Positions 52,153 through 60,018 of a DNA stretch of 64,000 bases are shown piece by piece. The notes beneath the pieces were generated by a model, which saw only the letters and a list, made by a program, of their open reading frames with translations, was not told the origin of the DNA and did not search any database. The stretch comes from Pseudomonas oryzihabitans (GTDB taxonomy: Bacteria > Pseudomonadota > Gammaproteobacteria > Pseudomonadales > Pseudomonadaceae), in assembly GCF_014522265.1 (NCBI RefSeq), contig NZ_CP017024.1, positions 1,764,001 to 1,828,000 of the forward strand, written 5' to 3'. Position 1 is the first letter of the stretch. Every line of letters starts with the position of its first letter. The position numbers were made by a program, and so were the translations under genes.

Positions 52153-53940
52153 TCATGCCTGCACCAGGGGGCCGGGGTTCTTCAGGTATTGCTCGCGGAT
52201 GGCGCGCGCCGCCCAGTAGGTTAGGGCCGCCACCAGGCCGGTGGGGTTGTAGCCCAAGCCCTGGGGAAAGGCCGAGGCGCCCGGCACGAAGACGTTGTGC
52301 ACGTCCCAGCTCTGCAGGTAGCGATTGACCGCGCTGGTCTTGGGATCGGTACCCATGATGGCGCCGCCGTTGAGGTGGGTGGTCTGGTAGCTGGCGGTGT
52401 TGAAGTGCCCGCCGAACTCCTTGACCGAGACGCTGATGTGCTCGGGGCTCATGGCCTCGGCGATCTTCTTCATCTTGGCCGCCATGAAGCGGGTCATGCG
52501 GATGTCGTTGTCCTTCCAGTCGAAGGTCATGCGCAGCAGCGGCTGGCCATAGGCGTCACGGTAGGTGGGGTCCAGGTCCAGGTAGTTGTCGCGATAGGAC
52601 TGGTGCGCACCGTGGGCGTCCATCGACAGCTGATGGTTGTAGTAGCCGGCCTGGGCCTTTTTCCAGGCACTGCCCCACTGGGGCGTGCCGGGCGGATTGG
52701 CTGCCCCGGCGATGGGCCGGGTGCCGGCCTGGTTGACCCACATAGGCGAGCCGCCGACGAAGCCGTGGGGGCCGTGGTCGAAGTTGTCGGCGTTGAAGTC
52801 GTCCACCGCCACGCCATTGCCGCCGGCGCCGATGAAGGGATTGGTGTGGTGCTGGTCCTGGCGGAAGAAGGCCTTGATGGTGGCCATGTTCTGGTAGGCG
52901 AAGTTGCGCCCGACCACGCCCTCGCCGGTCCTGGGATCATAGGGCTGGCCAATGCCCGACAGCAGCATGAGGCGCACGTTGTTGAACTGGAAGGCGGCGA
53001 GGATGACGATGTCGGCCGGCTGTTCCAGCTCCTGGCCCTGGGCGTCCAGGTAGGTCACCCCGGTGGCCTTCTTGCCGGTGCTGTCCAGGTTCACCCGCAG
53101 CACATGGGCCTGGCTGCGCAACTCGAAGCGCGGCTCCTGCTTGAGCGCCGGCAGGATGTTGAGATTCGGCGAGGCCTTGGAATACATGTAGCAGACGTAG
53201 CCGCTGCAGTAGCCGCAGAAGTTGCAGGGCCCCATCTGGCACCCATAGGGGTTGGTGTAGGGCCCCGAGGTGTTGGCCGAGGGCAGGTTGTAGGGGTGAT
53301 AACCCACGTCCCGCGCGGCCTTCTCGAACAGTTGCGCCGAGACGGTGTTCTTTTGCGCCGGCAGCGGGAAGTCGCTGGAGCGATCCGCGGCATAGGGGTT
53401 GCCGCCCTTGCCGTCGCCTACGACCTGGCCCTTGACGCTCCAGGCGGTGCCCGAGGTGCCAAAGACCTTTTCGGCGAAGTCGAAGTAGGGCTCCAGCTCG
53501 CCGTAGCTGACGCCGAAGTCCTGGATGGTCATGCCGTCGGGGATGAATTTCTTGCCGTAGCGTTCTTCATAGTGACTGCGCAGGCGCAGTTCCACCGGAT
53601 CGACGCGGAAGTGCACCCCCGACCAGTGCAGGCCGGCGCCGCCCACCCCATCGCCGGGCAGGAAGACACCGAGCTGGCGGTTGGGCAGGGCGACATCGTT
53701 GACGCTGTGGCGGATGGTGACGGTTTCCTTGGAGACATCGACGAACAGCTTCTTGCGGATGCTGTAGGTGAGTTCGTCGATCACCTGGGGGTAGGAGCCG
53801 TCGGGATAGGTGTCGCGGTAGCTGCCGCGCTCTAGGGCTACCACGTCCAGACCGGCCTCGGTCAGTTCCTTGGCCATGATGGCGCCGGTCCAGCCGAAGC
53901 CGACGATCACTACCTGCTTGCTGGGCAATACCTTGGCCAT
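52153..53940 (-). CDS. GMC-family flavoprotein dehydrogenase, large subunit
   Basis: A 595-residue FAD-dependent catalytic subunit. The FAD-binding Rossmann motif is VIVGFGWTGAIMAKELTEAG (about 9-28). A cysteine cluster GCQMGPCNFCGYC (about 235) resembles the [3Fe-4S] ligands of FAD-dependent glucose/gluconate dehydrogenases. The GMC active-site region has HLNGGAIMGTDP and GYNPTGLVAALTYWAARAI at the end. It has no signal peptide and is presumably exported with the Tat small subunit. The substrate may be gluconate, 2-ketogluconate or a polyol. The ATG overlaps the small-subunit stop by one base. Confidence 0.93.
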   Translation of the reverse strand: MAKVLPSKQVVIVGFGWTGAIMAKELTEAGLDVVALERGSYRDTYPDGSYPQVIDELTYSIRKKLFVDVSKETVTIRHSVNDVALPNRQLGVFLPGDGVGGAGLHWSGVHFRVDPVELRLRSHYEERYGKKFIPDGMTIQDFGVSYGELEPYFDFAEKVFGTSGTAWSVKGQVVGDGKGGNPYAADRSSDFPLPAQKNTVSAQLFEKAARDVGYHPYNLPSANTSGPYTNPYGCQMGPCNFCGYCSGYVCYMYSKASPNLNILPALKQEPRFELRSQAHVLRVNLDSTGKKATGVTYLDAQGQELEQPADIVILAAFQFNNVRLMLLSGIGQPYDPRTGEGVVGRNFAYQNMATIKAFFRQDQHHTNPFIGAGGNGVAVDDFNADNFDHGPHGFVGGSPMWVNQAGTRPIAGAANPPGTPQWGSAWKKAQAGYYNHQLSMDAHGAHQSYRDNYLDLDPTYRDAYGQPLLRMTFDWKDNDIRMTRFMAAKMKKIAEAMSPEHISVSVKEFGGHFNTASYQTTHLNGGAIMGTDPKTSAVNRYLQSWDVHNVFVPGASAFPQGLGYNPTGLVAALTYWAARAIREQYLKNPGPLVQA

Positions 53941-54671
53941 CAACCGCGCTCCCCGCGAATGGAGACCGGCGGCAGCGGATAGCGCTCGTCGCGCTCCACC
54001 CAGTCCATGAAGTCGGCGCGGGCGCCGGGGAAATTCACCAGCTTCCAGCCGACCAGCTGCTTGTTGCCGCCATGCAGCGGATCGCAATAGAAGCCTTCCT
54101 TGGTGTTCTGCAGCAGCTGGGCGAAGAACAGCTTGGCCGGCACGCCCTCGAGCGCGGCGTCACCGCTTTCCAGGGCCTTGAGGGCCACGTCCTGGTAGGC
54201 GGGTGCCAGCTCGGCGAAGACCTTGCCGTACTGCTGACGGGTCCAGCGATCCACCGCGGCGATGCCCAGGCGATAGAGGTCCTGGGGTACCAGGCGACTC
54301 TGGTAGCCCATCTCCGGTGCAGCATCAATGGCGAAGGGACCCTGCATGTACCAGAGGCCGCCGCGGGCATAGGCGGTCTGCATCTGCCGGTCGATGAATT
54401 CCGGCGCCCCGGCCTCCAGCGCGCCCGGGCCGAGTTCGTCCGCCGGAATCAGCCGGGCCACCGCGGCCTGCACGAAGGCCCATTCCTCGGCGTTGAAGAA
54501 CACCGGTTGATAGTGGTCGGCGCGCGGACTGCTGCCCGGCTTGGCGTCTGTCGTGGATGCGGCCAGGGCCAGGCCCGAGGGGGCACCGCCCGCCAGAGCG
54601 ACCACGGGAATCAGGCTCAGGGACTTGCGCAGGAAGTCGCGGCGGGCCGGGACGGAATCGTCTGCGGACAT
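53940..54671 (-). CDS. Gluconate 2-dehydrogenase subunit 3-like small subunit (Tat substrate)
   Basis: A 243-residue protein from ATG 54671 (54686 is an alternative that adds five residues). A twin-arginine signal is present (ARRDFLRKSLSLIPVVALAGG). The domain at about 60-235 is of the gluconate_2-dh3 type (FVQAAVARLIPADELGPGALEAG in part, then GYQSRLVPQDLYRLG). In the family this subunit has no cofactor and chaperones or stabilises the flavin subunit, carrying it across the membrane. It is the first gene of the operon. Confidence 0.92.
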   Translation of the reverse strand: MSADDSVPARRDFLRKSLSLIPVVALAGGAPSGLALAASTTDAKPGSSPRADHYQPVFFNAEEWAFVQAAVARLIPADELGPGALEAGAPEFIDRQMQTAYARGGLWYMQGPFAIDAAPEMGYQSRLVPQDLYRLGIAAVDRWTRQQYGKVFAELAPAYQDVALKALESGDAALEGVPAKLFFAQLLQNTKEGFYCDPLHGGNKQLVGWKLVNFPGARADFMDWVERDERYPLPPVSIRGERG

Positions 54672-55235
54672 GGTCAGGGGTCTCATCAGGTGCCCGACAT
54701 AAAAACTCAGGGCTTATGGTTAGCTAGCTAATATGTTGGAATATTACCAATATCCACTGGTCGCGGTTACATTTTGTCGCAGCTGTGCAGAGGCCACGCG
54801 GCCCGGCAAGTTCCCTCGCTCCCGTCGCGAAGGGAAAAGCGCCTGGGGCGCGGCCTCGGGTGAGCTTGGTGTGGCGAGAACCGGTCGCGACGCTCCAGGC
54901 CTGGCGATCTCGCCGTCGTGGGTGGCATTTCCGACCCTGTGGACCAGGTTGCTGGCGCTCAGATCTTGCCTGAGTTACCTAAGGTTCCACCTTTGCAAGC
55001 ACCATAAGGGTGCAAGTTGCACAAGGTGATACCTAACGAAGCAAGCCAAACGGTCTTGTGCACTTAAAAGAAATCACTTTGCACATCAGATGGTTAGCGC
55101 GATAGCTCGCTGGAGCGCCGCTTTTTCGCCGCTTTCCGCGAGGCATTGCACTCTTTGAGTTCGATTTGTGCCGATTTCAGCAGGGATGGCGCGCAAGTTG
55201 CACTTGGGAGGCTTTCCGTTGTCAGGTAACACCTT
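54672..55235. promoter_or_regulatory. Divergent regulatory region between dehydrogenase operon and permease gene
   Basis: No credible gene in 564 bp. Near the dehydrogenase start lie a perfect 12-bp palindrome TTAGCTAGCTAA (54720-54731) and an AATATT-rich imperfect palindrome (54738-54755). Nearer the permease, TTGCAC recurs on the plus strand at 55017, 55079, 55146 and 55198. A perfect palindrome GTGCAA-G-TTGCAC lies at 55010-55022 and a near copy at 55191-55203, 33 bp before the permease ATG. These are likely regulator-binding sites. Confidence 0.5.
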
Positions 55236-56624
55236 ATGTCCAACGTAGAATGCAGCCTCTCTCCGGCGCTCAAACCGCGCCATGTGACCATGTTGTCCAT
55301 CGCCGGGGTGATCGGTGCCGGCCTGTTCGTCGGCTCCGGTCATGCCATCGCCGCGGCCGGCCCGGCCGTACTGCTGGCCTATGCCCTGGCCGGTACCCTG
55401 GTGGTGCTGGTCATGCGCATGCTGGGTGAAATGGCCGTCGCCTCGCCCGATACCGGTTCCTTTTCCTCTTATGCGCAGCAGGGCATCGGTCGCTGGGCCG
55501 GCTTCACCATCGGCTGGCTGTACTGGTGGTTCTGGGTGCTGGTGATTCCGCTGGAGGCGGTGGCCGCCGCGGCCATCCTCAGTGCCTGGTTCCCGGCGAT
55601 CGCCACCTGGCAGTTCGCCCTGATCATCACCGGCATCCTGACCGTGACCAACCTGTTCAGCGTCGCCAAGTACGGCGAGTTCGAATTCTGGTTCGCCCTG
55701 CTCAAGGTCATCGCCATCGTCGCCTTCATCGCCCTGGGCGCGGCGGCCCTGGTCGGGGCCCTGCCGGGTCGCGAGGTCAGTGGCCTGAGCAACCTGATGG
55801 CCCATACCGGCGGCTTCATGCCCAATGGCTTCGGCGCGGTGCTGGGTGCCCTGCTGACCACCATGTTTAGCTTCATGGGGACCGAGATCGTCACCATCGC
55901 CGCCGCCGAGTCCAAGGACCCGTCGCGGCAGATCAGCAGGGCCACCAACTCGGTGATCTGGCGGATCGCGCTGTTCTATCTGGTCTCCATCTTCCTGGTG
56001 GTGTCCATGGTGCCCTGGAACGATGCCCAGCTGCCGCTGGTGGGTTCCTATCAGCGTGCCCTGGAGATCCTGTCGATCCCCAACGCCAAGCTGATCGTCG
56101 ACTGCGTGGTGCTGGTCGCCGTGGCCAGCTGCCTGAACTCGGCGCTCTATACCGCGTCGCGCATGCTCTATTCGCTGGCTCGCCGTGGCGATGCCCCGGC
56201 CAAGCTGGGTCGGGCCTCCAGCAGCGGTGTACCGCGAGCTGCGGTGCTGGCCAGTACCGCCGTGGGCTTCCTCACCACCATTGCCAACTACACCATGCCC
56301 GAGGCGGTGTTCAGTTTCCTGCTGTCCACCTCCGGTGCCGTCGCCCTGCTGGTCTACCTGGTGATCGCCGTGACCCAGCTGCGCCTGAGACGCAAGCTGA
56401 TGGCCCGCGGCGAGCAGCTGGAATTCCGCATGTGGCTGTTCCCCTGGCTGACCTGGGCGGTGATCGTCTTCATCGTCGGCGCCCTGACCGTGATGCTGTT
56501 CAGCGAAGCCCATCGCTTCGAGATCCTGGCGACCGGTCTGCTGGCACTGGTAGTCGTGGCCATCGGCACCTGGGTCGGCCGTCGCCAGCCTGCCACGCCG
56601 AGCCTGGCTGCTGCCGTACGTTGA
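55236..56624 (+). CDS. Amino-acid permease (GabP/AAT family)
   Basis: A 462-residue transporter with about twelve hydrophobic segments. It has the family start SPALKPRHVTMLSIAGVIGAGLF with the substrate-binding loop GVIGAGLFVGSG. The cytoplasmic conserved stretch is VTIAAAESKDPSRQISRATNSVIWRI in part. SLARRGDAPAKLGRASSSGVP and a final basic tail follow. It is closest in appearance to GABA-type permeases, but aromatic or basic amino acids remain possible. Upstream DNA contains repeated TTGCAC motifs shared with the region downstream of the gene. Confidence 0.92.
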   Translation: MSNVECSLSPALKPRHVTMLSIAGVIGAGLFVGSGHAIAAAGPAVLLAYALAGTLVVLVMRMLGEMAVASPDTGSFSSYAQQGIGRWAGFTIGWLYWWFWVLVIPLEAVAAAAILSAWFPAIATWQFALIITGILTVTNLFSVAKYGEFEFWFALLKVIAIVAFIALGAAALVGALPGREVSGLSNLMAHTGGFMPNGFGAVLGALLTTMFSFMGTEIVTIAAAESKDPSRQISRATNSVIWRIALFYLVSIFLVVSMVPWNDAQLPLVGSYQRALEILSIPNAKLIVDCVVLVAVASCLNSALYTASRMLYSLARRGDAPAKLGRASSSGVPRAAVLASTAVGFLTTIANYTMPEAVFSFLLSTSGAVALLVYLVIAVTQLRLRRKLMARGEQLEFRMWLFPWLTWAVIVFIVGALTVMLFSEAHRFEILATGLLALVVVAIGTWVGRRQPATPSLAAAVR

Positions 56625-56978
56625 TCACAAGAGGCTTCCGACGTCGCCAGGCGTCGGGAGCGCTCCTTTCTGGAGCACTGAGGCCTTTCCAGGCTGGACA
56701 GCGGGTGCGGTAACAGGTAGAACAGCACTCCTGTTTTGTTGGCTAAAGGCCAACTGTACAGCTCAGATTTCCGCGATGTTCCCTCTGGTAACCAAATTTT
56801 GCACTGCAATGGTGCAATACGTTACAGAATGACCCAAATTGCAGCAGTACAGTTGCAATTGTGTGCGAGGTGATCCGCGAACCTTTCCCTGTACTGTTAC
56901 TGGCGGTAGCACTCGTCCGGCGAGACAATGGCGCCATTCGATGACCAGTACCCGTCACAAGCGGGAAGGAAAGCCACC
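56625..56978. promoter_or_regulatory. Regulatory region upstream of the DUF1127 gene
   Basis: 354 bp without a gene. A GC hairpin follows the permease stop (CCGACG/CGTCGG around 56638-56657). Further down are CTGTACAG at 56754-56761, TTGCAC-N7-GTGCAA at 56799-56817, AATTGCA-N10-TGCAATT at 56837-56860 (with CAGTACAG between the arms) and CTGTACTG at 56889-56896. These resemble the CTGTAC-type half-sites of MocR/GntR-family regulators, but no such regulator is encoded nearby. Confidence 0.45.
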
Positions 56979-57188
56979 ATGGAACGCACCTTCAGTTCCT
57001 CGCTGTACAACGCCAAGCCCAGCACCCGTGTTCCCGCTGCCCTGCGCGTTATCTCCACCCTGTCCACCTGGCAGCGTCGCATCGCCAGCCGCAATGAACT
57101 GGCCCGCCTGGATACCCGTATGCTGGCTGACGCCGGTATCACCGAGGCCCAGCGCTACCAGGAAATGCACAAGCCGTTCTGGCGCTAA
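56979..57188 (+). CDS. DUF1127 small protein
   Basis: A 69-residue protein with a C-terminal DUF1127 domain (RNELARLDTRMLADAGITEA at about 43-62, then AQRYQEMHKPFWR). An upstream basic region contains WQRRIASR. ATG 56979 has AAGGAAA upstream; the frame extends earlier without similarity. DUF1127 proteins are small and Arg-rich; in some alphaproteobacteria they affect RNA metabolism and phosphate responses. Their function in pseudomonads is not established. Palindrome-rich DNA precedes it and a clear terminator follows. Confidence 0.92.
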   Translation: MERTFSSSLYNAKPSTRVPAALRVISTLSTWQRRIASRNELARLDTRMLADAGITEAQRYQEMHKPFWR

Positions 57189-57210
57189 GCCCGGCCGCTG
57201 CACAGTTTCC

Positions 57211-57236
57211 ACAAACCCCGCTCCGGCGGGGTTTGT
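57211..57236 (+). terminator. Terminator of the DUF1127 gene
   Basis: An 11-bp perfect stem ACAAACCCCGC/GCGGGGTTTGT (57211-57221 with 57226-57236) has a TCCG loop and is followed by a T-rich stretch. Confidence 0.85.
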
Positions 57237-57261
57237 TTTGTCCGCCGTCTGTACGGCAGAC

Positions 57262-57295
57262 AACGAAAAGCCCCGGCATGCCGGGGCTTTTCGTT
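57262..57295 (-). terminator. Terminator of the small secreted protein gene
   Basis: A perfect 15-bp stem (57262-57276 with 57281-57295) has a CATG loop and A/T runs at both ends. It lies 18 bp beyond the stop of the minus-strand gene and can also act on the plus strand. Confidence 0.88.
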
Positions 57296-57312
57296 ACCGC
57301 CGGGGTGGGCGG

Positions 57313-57540
57313 TTACTGCATGTTGTTCTGGTTGCGGGCGTCGACCTTGTTGGGCTTGTCGCTCTTGAAGGGCACCTCGGCAGCGCCGTCGGCACCCCCT
57401 TTGACGGTAGTCTTGCCCGGCACCTCGGTGGTGGCGGCGCCATTGACGGCCGTGGCGCTCTTGGAAGCATCGGCCGCGAAGACACCCGTGGCCATCGACA
57501 GCATCACAGCAGCGGTAGAGGTGATCAGCAGCTTTTTCAT
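57313..57540 (-). CDS. Small secreted protein of unknown function
   Basis: A 75-residue protein from ATG 57540. A clear signal peptide (MKKLLITSTAAVMLSMATG, cleavage near VFAADA) leaves about 50 residues. The mature part is hydrophilic and rich in Lys, Ala, Thr, Asn and Asp (TEVPGKTTVKGGADGAAEVP), with no cysteine or recognised domain. It ends NQNNMQ. It is probably periplasmic and disordered. A longer frame from 57636 lacks a signal and is unlikely. Confidence 0.75.
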   Translation of the reverse strand: MKKLLITSTAAVMLSMATGVFAADASKSATAVNGAATTEVPGKTTVKGGADGAAEVPFKSDKPNKVDARNQNNMQ

Positions 57541-57847
57541 GAGTTCGGCCTCGTCGAAATGAACCTGTGAATCTGATAGGGCCCGCACCGCAAGGGCGTC
57601 GGGCATCAGCTGCAGACGGACAGGTCCACAGCGCACATATCAGTTGACTGCCGCCCGGAATGCCGGGTTCCAGGGCATTTGTGAACATTTGTGGGCGAGT
57701 GGCCGCTCCGGTAGCGGGCGTTTGCACCTGACCGTCGGTGTAGCGCTTCCCAAGTGGCCTCAGGCACCTGACAATTCGTCAGACGAACCCCCTGCGACGC
57801 GCGTGGTCAGTTCGCAGATCGCGCCTCTTCCACCAACAAGGACAATC
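57541..57847. promoter_or_regulatory. Divergent region upstream of triA
   Basis: 307 bp without a gene. CATTTGTG occurs twice in tandem at 57676-57683 and 57686-57693, a 10-bp period. A dyad CTGAC-N5-GTCAG lies at 57768-57782, 66 bp before the triA start. Both are candidate regulator sites; no repressor gene is adjacent except the LysR at the end of the operon. Confidence 0.4.
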
Positions 57848-58951
57848 ATGAGGGCTCTCCGCCTTGCTCGCTTCTGCCAGGTAACGGCTGCTCTGACCCT
57901 GGTAACGCTGTTACCGGGCTGCTCCCAGGAGCAACCTCCCACCGAGGAACGGGCACGGGTGGTGGTGGCGCAGCTGAGTCCGATACGGGACAGCCAGCGC
58001 ATCCCCTTTACCGGAGACATCCAGGCACGCGTCCAGGCGCCGCTCGGTTTTCGGGTGAGTGGCAAGATCAGCGAGCGGCTGGCGGACGTCGGTGATCGCG
58101 TGCGCGAGGGCCAGGTGCTGGCCCGGCTGGACCCCCAGGATCTGCGCAACAACCTGGCCGCCGCCCAGGCCCAGGTGGAGGCCCAGGAAGCCCGCACGCG
58201 CCTGGCCCGCGTCGATTTCGAGCGCCAGGCCGCGCTGCTGCCCAAGGGCTACACCAGTCGCAGCCAGTACGACCAGGCCCAGGCCACCCTCGACGGTGCG
58301 CGCAGCGCCCTGCAGACCGCCATGGCCCAGCGCGACGATGCGCGCAAGCAGCTCGGCTATACCGAGCTGCGCGCCAGTGCCGCCGGAGTACTGACCGCCC
58401 GCCATGCCGAAGCCGGGCAGGTGGTCCAGGCCGGGGCGGCGATCTTCGATCTGGCAGTGAGTGGCGAGCTCGACGCCGTCTTCGATCTCTACGAATCCCT
58501 GGCCCGCGAACTCAAGGTCGGTCAGACCCTGCCCGTCGTCCTGCAGGCGCAACCGGCGATCACGACCCAGGGCACCCTGCGCGAGATCGCGCCGACGGTG
58601 GCCAGCAGCGGCACGGTGCGCATCAAGGTGCAACTCGATCGACCGCCAGCGGCCATGACCCTGGGCGCGGTGGTCAACGCCCAGCTGGAGGGCGTGGCCG
58701 AGCAGGGCTTCGCCCTGCCCTGGACGGCGCTGAATGGCACCACCGATCAACCCGCCGCCTGGCGCCTCAATGACGATGGCCGGGTCAGCCTGCAGCCGCT
58801 GCGCATCGAGCGCTATACCCGTGACAGCATCATCGTCAGCGACGGGCTCAAGGCCGGTGACCGCATCGTGGTCGCCGGTGGCCAGGCGCTCAGTCCCGGG
58901 CAGAAGGTCGAGCTTGCCGAGCGCTCCGCCTTCAACGAGGTGCGGCCATGA
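57848..58951 (+). CDS. triA: RND efflux adaptor (membrane fusion) lipoprotein, TriA-like
   Basis: A 367-residue periplasmic adaptor. The N-terminal signal ends in a lipobox (LLPGCS), so it is a lipoprotein. The lipoyl/barrel-sandwich halves are GFRVSGKISERLADVGDRVREGQVLARLDP (about 75-105, in part) and RASAAGVLTARHAEAGQVVQAG. Between them lies a Gln/Ala-rich helical hairpin (about 105-170), and a beta-barrel and membrane-proximal domain follow. ATG 57848 sits directly before the signal. Two adaptor genes followed by one RND pump match the triABC arrangement of P. aeruginosa, which exports triclosan with the outer-membrane channel OpmH encoded elsewhere. Confidence 0.88.
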   Translation: MRALRLARFCQVTAALTLVTLLPGCSQEQPPTEERARVVVAQLSPIRDSQRIPFTGDIQARVQAPLGFRVSGKISERLADVGDRVREGQVLARLDPQDLRNNLAAAQAQVEAQEARTRLARVDFERQAALLPKGYTSRSQYDQAQATLDGARSALQTAMAQRDDARKQLGYTELRASAAGVLTARHAEAGQVVQAGAAIFDLAVSGELDAVFDLYESLARELKVGQTLPVVLQAQPAITTQGTLREIAPTVASSGTVRIKVQLDRPPAAMTLGAVVNAQLEGVAEQGFALPWTALNGTTDQPAAWRLNDDGRVSLQPLRIERYTRDSIIVSDGLKAGDRIVVAGGQALSPGQKVELAERSAFNEVRP

Positions 58952-60018
58952 AGCCGCTGCTGCCGCTCTGCCTGCTGCTGGTCCTGGCCGGCTGTTCCGA
59001 CGACGAGGCCCCGCCGCCGCCGATCCGGCCGGTGGCGACCCTGACCCTCAGTGCCCCGCCGCCCGGGCGCGAGGTCTTCGCCGGCAGCATCCAGGCGCGC
59101 TACGAGAGCGTGCTGGGCTTTCGCGTCGGCGGCCGCATGACCCGCCGGCTGCTGGACGTGGGTCAGCCGGTGCGGCGTGGCCAGTTGCTGGCGGCGCTGG
59201 ATCCCACCGATCAGGACAACGCCCTGCGCAGTCGCCAGGGCCAGACCGCCGATGCCGAAGCCCAGTGGCGTGATGCGCGCAACGATGCGCGGCGCCAGCA
59301 GCAGCTGTTCGACCAGGGGGTCGGCTCGCGCTCCCAGCTGGACCAGGCGCTGACCCGGCTGCACACCCTGGAAGCCTCCCGCGAGCAGGCCCAGAGTGCC
59401 GAGCGCCAGGCCCGCGACCAGCGCAACTATGCCGAACTCCAGAGTGATTTCGACGGGGTGATCACCGCCTGGCAGGCCGAGGTCGGCCAGGTGGTCTCCG
59501 CCGGTCAGCCGGTGGTGCGGGTCGCCCGGCCGGATGTTCGCGAGGCGGTCCTGGATCTGCCGGCCCAGGCCATCGGCCAGCTGACCCCGGGACGTGTCCT
59601 GACCGTGCGCATGGCCCTGGATCCCGAGGTGGCGGTGCAGGGCCGGGTGCGCGAGATCGAGCCCCAGGCCGATGCCACCACCCGCACCCGGCGGGTACGC
59701 CTGACTCTGGACGAGCCGCCGGCCGCGCTGCGCATCGGCAGCCTGGTGCAGGGCGAGCTGGAGTCGCCACCGGCCGCGGGCCTGCCGCTGCCGACCCAGG
59801 CGCTGCGGCGTCAGGATGGCCGGGCCTCGGTGTGGGTGGTGGAAGGCCAGGGCGAGCAGGCGCAGGTACGCCAGCGTCCGGTCGAGGTGCTGCGCGAGGC
59901 CGCTGGTCTGGCGTGGATCGGCAAGGGCCTGAAGGTAGGTGAGCGGGTGGTGACGGCAGGGGTGAACAGTCTCGAGGAGGGACAGCGGGTGAAGGATCAG
60001 GAGGGCGCTCGGCCATGA
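58948..60018 (+). CDS. triB: Second RND efflux adaptor lipoprotein, TriB-like
   Basis: A 356-residue adaptor with a lipoprotein signal (LLLVLAGCSDD). Lipoyl halves are GFRVGGRMTRRLLDVGQPVRRGQLLAALDP (about 53-82, in part) and LQSDFDGVITAWQAEVGQVVSAGQPV. A helical hairpin (about 85-155) lies between them. It is paralogous to the previous adaptor; the need for two non-identical adaptors is characteristic of TriABC. The start overlaps the triA stop (ATGA) and the stop overlaps the triC start (ATGA). Confidence 0.88.
   Translation: MKPLLPLCLLLVLAGCSDDEAPPPPIRPVATLTLSAPPPGREVFAGSIQARYESVLGFRVGGRMTRRLLDVGQPVRRGQLLAALDPTDQDNALRSRQGQTADAEAQWRDARNDARRQQQLFDQGVGSRSQLDQALTRLHTLEASREQAQSAERQARDQRNYAELQSDFDGVITAWQAEVGQVVSAGQPVVRVARPDVREAVLDLPAQAIGQLTPGRVLTVRMALDPEVAVQGRVREIEPQADATTRTRRVRLTLDEPPAALRIGSLVQGELESPPAAGLPLPTQALRRQDGRASVWVVEGQGEQAQVRQRPVEVLREAAGLAWIGKGLKVGERVVTAGVNSLEEGQRVKDQEGARP

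Noticed and set aside
54733-55029. 98-codon plus-strand open frame in the dehydrogenase-permease gap
   Set aside because: No ribosome site, no domain, and it covers palindromic regulatory DNA.
55236-56624. Assigning gabP or aroP to the permease
   Set aside because: Sequence fits the wider amino-acid permease family; no catabolic neighbours identify the substrate.
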